Positions 14,518 to 18,009 of a stretch of DNA of 18,009 nt are shown piece by piece. The DNA comes from Lachnoclostridium sp. UBA739 (lineage in GTDB: Bacteria; Bacillota_A; Clostridia; Lachnospirales; Lachnospiraceae). The stretch is taken from assembly GCA_002297865.1 (NCBI GenBank), contig DBKX01000207.1, forward strand, positions 10,234 through 28,242. The letters run 5' to 3'. The notes below the pieces were generated by a model. It had not been told where the DNA came from. It worked only from the letters and a program-made list of their open reading frames with translations, and made no database searches. The translations under genes were made by a program, and so were the position numbers. The stretch's first letter is position 1; each line of letters starts with the position of its first letter.

Positions 14518-15288
14518 TTACATCAATCCCTTTTTCCTGCGCCTAATTCTTCTCTCTTCATCAAATACAAACCGAATAATTGCTTCTCTATCCTTCGTTG
14601 TTATATTTGTAAATTGTACACGAGCTTCGAAGATATTTTGGCGTTCTGGTACTTCCGATGAATGAATTACTTTTGCTGGTATTTCATAATCTCCTTCGCT
14701 ATCATCAAACTTAAGATGCATTTTTAGAAGTACATTTTCTCCCTTTCTTAAAAATTCTCTTGAGTTAAATCTCACACCACCCCCACTAATGTTTGTCACA
14801 ATTGCAGCATGCCATGGAACTTTTTTCTTTTCATAAACAAGCTTAATCTCCTGGTCATTCTCTACAATTTCTGTTGTAATTTTTTTGTCTTCCTCATCAT
14901 TTTTTTCATATATATTACCATCAAGTGAACGTCTGAATTTAATGTCAAATACACATTCAAGACGATAAAATTCTCGCCTCTGAAGTTTTTCCAGCTCTGA
15001 CATCATTTCAAACACAACGAAAAACTTCATTTTTTCTTTAAAACGTCTTACAATTCTTGCCTGACATCCGTACATGCCTTTCTTTGTAATAAACTCTATA
15101 TTATATGGTTTTAACGAATCCAAAACTACATATTTACCGTTTATAATAGGCATAGATGCTTTAATTCTATTTGAGTCCATAATTTCAACAATTCTGCTAT
15201 TATAACTAGCTTTCTTCTCCCGATTCTCTTCTCCATCATTAAAAAATATCTTAATCTTATCTCCCAATCTTACAGTGTCACTAAGCAT
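14518..15288 (-). CDS. PilZ-domain c-di-GMP receptor, YcgR/YpfA-like flagellar brake
   Basis: An N-terminal YcgR-N-like beta-barrel domain (about 1-95) is followed by a PilZ domain with the c-di-GMP motifs REFYR (105-109 when counted from the chosen start; RxxxR) and NISGGGVRF (from 166; NxSxxG). In flagellated Firmicutes such proteins (YpfA/DgrA) bind the motor or switch and slow swimming when c-di-GMP rises. Between the two motifs is an extra Glu/Lys-rich insertion of about 35 residues (about 121-157), which is larger than usual. The protein ends in a basic tail (RRIRRRKKGLM). I chose the ATG at 15288 (256 residues) because AAGGGGAGAG lies just before it; the ATG seven codons upstream has no Shine-Dalgarno. 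It sits between flhG and cheB, a clostridial arrangement not found in B. subtilis. Confidence 0.85.
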   Translation of the reverse strand: MLSDTVRLGDKIKIFFNDGEENREKKASYNSRIVEIMDSNRIKASMPIINGKYVVLDSLKPYNIEFITKKGMYGCQARIVRRFKEKMKFFVVFEMMSELEKLQRREFYRLECVFDIKFRRSLDGNIYEKNDEEDKKITTEIVENDQEIKLVYEKKKVPWHAAIVTNISGGGVRFNSREFLRKGENVLLKMHLKFDDSEGDYEIPAKVIHSSEVPERQNIFEARVQFTNITTKDREAIIRFVFDEERRIRRRKKGLM

Positions 15289-15311
15289 ATGCACTCTCCC
15301 CTTTTCCATTA

Positions 15312-16178
15312 CTATTTATGCATAAATTTTGAAAATAAGTATGTGATACCTCTTTTGTTCTTTTGAGCATATGTCGTATTGCCGAGGAGCTTATTTGCAA
15401 TTGTCTGAACAGCTATGGTTGCCTGCGCATTGGGGTATGCAATAGAGAAGGGCACCTGCCTCATAACTGCTTTTGAAACATTTGAATCTTGTGGAACTGC
15501 ACCAAGAAAATCAATTTCGACATCTAAAAAACGTTTTACGACTACATCTAATTTTGTAAAAAGTTCTTTTCCTTCTTTTGCTGTTCCAACACGATTTGTA
15601 ATCATTTTAATATGTTTTGTTTTATCAAAGTCATCTCGCTTATTTACCGACTTAAGCAATGCGTAAGCATCCGTAATTGATGTAGGTTCTGGTGTAGCCA
15701 CTAATATCACCTCAGTACTATGAGTTACAAACTCTAAAACCGCATCTGATATTCCAGCTCCTGTATCAATTATGATAACATCTGCCAGTTCATCCAACTC
15801 ATAAAGTTTTGAGGTTAGATTTCCTATTTGATATTTTGTTAGATTCGCCATCTCCTGGATTCCTGATCCACCTGAAATAATCCCAATTCCTCTTGGACCC
15901 GGGCAAATAATATCTTTTAGTTCTTTATTTTTGAACATCAAATCAGCGAGACTGTAAGCTGGTCGTATTCCAAACATTACCTCCACATTTGCTAAACCAA
16001 AATCTGCATCGAGTATAATGACTCTTTTACCAAGATTCTGCAGCTGGATAGCAAGATTAACTGACATCTTAGACTTTCCAACACCGCCTTTTCCACTAGT
16101 CACTGTAACTACAGTTGCTACTGTCTTTCGTTCTTCCTGACCTTTTACAAGATTTCTCAGCTTAGTAGCTTGATCCAT
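15312..16178 (-). CDS. flhG: Flagellar number regulator FlhG (YlxH, MinD-like ATPase)
   Basis: This 288-residue MinD/ParA-type ATPase controls the number and pattern of flagella and stimulates the FlhF GTPase. The N-terminal DQATKLR motif (2-8) is the FlhF-activating element. The deviant Walker A SGKGGVGKS is at 28-36, A' motif ILDADFGLANV at about 55-65 (Asp57, Asp59), and Walker B IIIDTGAG (Asp138). The C-terminus TYLFSKFMHK is hydrophobic/basic and could act as the membrane-targeting helix. It starts at ATG 16178 overlapping the flhF stop as TAATG; its Shine-Dalgarno (TTAGGAGGAAA) encodes the last residues of FlhF. Confidence 0.95.
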   Translation of the reverse strand: MDQATKLRNLVKGQEERKTVATVVTVTSGKGGVGKSKMSVNLAIQLQNLGKRVIILDADFGLANVEVMFGIRPAYSLADLMFKNKELKDIICPGPRGIGIISGGSGIQEMANLTKYQIGNLTSKLYELDELADVIIIDTGAGISDAVLEFVTHSTEVILVATPEPTSITDAYALLKSVNKRDDFDKTKHIKMITNRVGTAKEGKELFTKLDVVVKRFLDVEIDFLGAVPQDSNVSKAVMRQVPFSIAYPNAQATIAVQTIANKLLGNTTYAQKNKRGITYLFSKFMHK

Positions 16179-17350
16179 TAACGGTTTCCTCCTAACAGCT
16201 TTTTCGCAATACTTTGTGCATCCATACAGCCAAAATCATCAGGTACATTCTGCCCCCATGTTGTATACGAAAGCGGTGCATTGGTCATCAGTTTTGTGTT
16301 TAGAATATTTCCAATACATGTTGTTTCATCTAGCTTTGTAAAAACAATTCCGTAATCTTCCATTATGCGATAGCTTTCCGTTATACGAACCAAATCCTTA
16401 TACTTAGTAGTCGCAATAAGCACTAAAAATACATCTCTTTTATCTTCTTCAACAGCATGAATTAATTCTAGTAAATCCTGCTTTTGTTCTTCATTACGAT
16501 GGGAACGTCCTGCAGTATCAATCAAGACTACATCGTAATCAGCATACTTTTCTTTTTCCTCTTCTAGCTCTTCTTTTGTATAAACAACACTCAAAGGAAT
16601 ACCTAAAATGCTTGCATATGTTCGTAACTGTTCTACAGCAGCAATACGATAGGTATCCGAAGTAATCAACGCAACTTTAGCATTCTCCTTCAATTTCAAA
16701 TTAGAGGCTATTTTAGCTATTGTTGTCGTTTTTCCAACTCCTGTTGGTCCTATAAAGAATATAAACTTTTTTTCCGTATTCTGCAAGTCAATATATTTAG
16801 GTTCCCCTAATTTTAAAACAAGTTTCTGATAAACATTTGTTAAAATATGATCCACTGGCGAATCTTTTTTTAAGGATTTCTTAACTTCATCAATAATCTG
16901 CTTCGCATAAACCTCGTCTACTTCATTTTCAACAAGCTGATTAAAAACAAGCAGAAGATACTCTTCGTTCTTTGAAAGTTCTTCTTGTTTTTCCTCTGGT
17001 GCAGTATTATTGTTTGTTAATTGCTTTTCCAACAGGTCTTGAAGACTATTGAGGCGCTTTTCAATTGCGCTTTCATCAGGTTCTATCATTTTTGCTTGTG
17101 ATTTGTCTTCTTTTGCTGGCAGAGCAGAAAACCCCTTCGTTAACAAATTGTTCTCTTTTTGCTCTGCAGTCTGTTTTCCAATTTCATCTACAGCTGCTGT
17201 AATCTCTACCATTGGCTTGTGGAAAAAACGGTAAATGCCTCTTGGCTTCACCGTCTTAATATTCATAACAATTGCTTCTTTTCCTAATTCCTGTTTTGCT
17301 AATATGATTGCTTCTTTTTCTGTCTGTGCTTCGTATTTCTTAATTATCAC
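16178..17350 (-). CDS. flhF: Flagellar SRP-family GTPase FlhF
   Basis: FlhF (390 residues) is an SRP-type GTPase that sets flagellar position. The variable N-terminal B region (1-125) is charged and ends in a Gln/Asn/Glu-rich stretch. The NG domain follows: N part about 130-190, G1 GPTGVGKTT (201-209), the conserved DTYRIAAVEQLRTYA (232-246), G3 DTAGR (278-282), G4 TKLDE (338-342) and a C-terminal GQNVPDDF (near 372). All nucleotide motifs are present. The start is GTG 17350, overlapping the TAG of flhA by one base (TAGTG), which indicates translational coupling. Confidence 0.96.
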   Translation of the reverse strand: MIIKKYEAQTEKEAIILAKQELGKEAIVMNIKTVKPRGIYRFFHKPMVEITAAVDEIGKQTAEQKENNLLTKGFSALPAKEDKSQAKMIEPDESAIEKRLNSLQDLLEKQLTNNNTAPEEKQEELSKNEEYLLLVFNQLVENEVDEVYAKQIIDEVKKSLKKDSPVDHILTNVYQKLVLKLGEPKYIDLQNTEKKFIFFIGPTGVGKTTTIAKIASNLKLKENAKVALITSDTYRIAAVEQLRTYASILGIPLSVVYTKEELEEEKEKYADYDVVLIDTAGRSHRNEEQKQDLLELIHAVEEDKRDVFLVLIATTKYKDLVRITESYRIMEDYGIVFTKLDETTCIGNILNTKLMTNAPLSYTTWGQNVPDDFGCMDAQSIAKKLLGGNR

Positions 17351-18009
17351 TAAATACTCACCATCCCTACCGATTGTAATTCAACATTAGAATCTATTTC
17401 ATTGTATGATATTACGACTAAATCCTTAAAATAATCCGATGTCAGTTTTTTAAAATACATCCTCACAATAGGTGATGTGATAATAATAGGGCTTTTGCCT
17501 AAATTCTGAAGTTTTGTAATTTCTTCATTTACTGCATTAATAATGCTCTGTGATGCATCAGGATCTAATGTTAAGTAAGCGCCTTGTTCCGTCTGTTTTA
17601 CTGAATCCATAATATCCTGCTCAATTTTTGGATCTAAAGTAACCACACTCGTTACCTCGTTTTGTGGGAAGAACTTATTTGAAATTGCACGTTTCAAACT
17701 TTGTCTTGCATATTCTGTTAAAACATCTGTATCTCTAGTTGTTGGCGCATAATCTGCTAGTGTTTCAAATATTGTAATTAAATCTCTTATAGAAATACCT
17801 TCTTTTAATAGATTCTGAAGAACTTTTTGAATCTCTCCAACACTTAACAGCTTTGGAACTAACTCATCAACCAATGTAGTATTTGCATCCTTCACATTAT
17901 TAATTAAGTTCTGGACATCCTGTCTTGTAAGCAGTTCGTCTAAGTGCGTACGAATTACTTCTGTTAAATGTGTAGCTATAATAGAAGGTGGGTCAACTAC
18001 AGTATATCC
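17350..18009 (-). CDS. flhA: C-terminal part of flagellar export gate protein FlhA, cut by window edge
   Basis: The last 219 residues of FlhA are open from the window edge; the true start lies beyond 18009. The sequence GYTVVDPPSIIATHLTEVIRTHLDELLTRQDV and the later VLQNLLKEGISIRDLITIFETLADYA are strong signatures of the cytoplasmic domain (FlhA-C), which forms the nonameric ring that docks export chaperone-substrate complexes. A GTG at 17895 is internal and not a start. The final residues (SNVELQSVGMVSI) are the usual FlhA end. Its position immediately before flhF is conserved from Bacillus to clostridia. Confidence 0.96.
   Translation of the reverse strand, partial: GYTVVDPPSIIATHLTEVIRTHLDELLTRQDVQNLINNVKDANTTLVDELVPKLLSVGEIQKVLQNLLKEGISIRDLITIFETLADYAPTTRDTDVLTEYARQSLKRAISNKFFPQNEVTSVVTLDPKIEQDIMDSVKQTEQGAYLTLDPDASQSIINAVNEEITKLQNLGKSPIIITSPIVRMYFKKLTSDYFKDLVVISYNEIDSNVELQSVGMVSI

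Noticed and set aside
17350..17895. Reading the flhA fragment as a complete 181-residue gene starting at a GTG
   Set aside because: The frame continues open to the window edge with typical FlhA sequence, so the GTG is an internal valine codon.
1..18009. CRISPR array, insertion sequence, phage or defence system
   Set aside because: No regularly spaced repeats, transposase, integrase or nuclease/toxin cassettes were seen; the gene content is flagellar, chemotaxis, translation and exopolysaccharide.

Overview
The window looks like chromosomal DNA of an AT-rich, flagellated, Gram-positive anaerobe, most likely a Lachnospiraceae-type clostridium. The main reason is gene order. Read on the minus strand, the right two thirds run flhA(partial)-flhF-flhG-pilZ-cheB-cheA-cheW-cheC-cheD-(membrane protein)-sigD-fapA-(small protein)-(SwrB-like)-(MltG-like LysM-type)-rpsB-tsf. 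This is the end of the Bacillus subtilis fla/che operon (flhA-flhF-flhG-cheB-cheA-cheW-cheC-cheD-sigD-swrB-rpsB-tsf) with typical clostridial additions: a PilZ protein, FapA and three small accessory genes. The genus is an inference from organisation and protein style; no database was searched. Every convincing gene lies on the minus strand.

Layout from right to left, in the direction of transcription. 18009-15312: flhA 3' end, flhF and flhG, which handle flagellar export and the placement and number of flagella, joined by 1-nt stop/start overlaps. 15288-14518: a PilZ c-di-GMP receptor. 14517-9722: the chemotaxis core cheB, cheA, cheW, cheC and cheD; cheY, cheR and cheV are absent here. 9688-5379: a small membrane protein, the flagellar sigma factor, FapA, an unrecognised 104-residue protein, a SwrB-like membrane/coiled-coil protein and an anchored protein with an MltG-type LysM-like domain. 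No terminator separates these from rpsB-tsf (5227-3499), which also has its own near-consensus sigma-A promoter at 5337-5365 and ends in an intrinsic terminator at 3380-3413.

The 325-nt gap 3174-3498 is unusually structured. It holds the tsf terminator, a 14-bp inverted repeat, an orphan intrinsic terminator that works only on the plus strand, and a multi-stem element whose closing helix is mutually exclusive with a small terminator just before the Shine-Dalgarno of the next gene. That is the layout of an attenuator or riboswitch. The next gene (3173-2283) is a membrane-anchored ComEC-like metallo-beta-lactamase-fold hydrolase. It is followed by the decayed remnant of a NUDIX hydrolase gene (2266-2112).

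The left end (2018-1) belongs to an exopolysaccharide or capsule locus: a Wzz/CapA-type chain-length/kinase-modulator membrane protein behind its own promoter, a CpsD/CapB-type BY-kinase lacking the C-terminal tyrosine cluster, and the N-terminal membrane part of a CapD/FlaA1-type NDP-sugar dehydratase cut by the window edge.

Most of the window is ordinary, well-conserved core biology. The parts most deserving follow-up are the structured gap 3174-3384, the NUDIX remnant, the unnamed accessory genes inside the flagellar operon, and the unusual BY-kinase.
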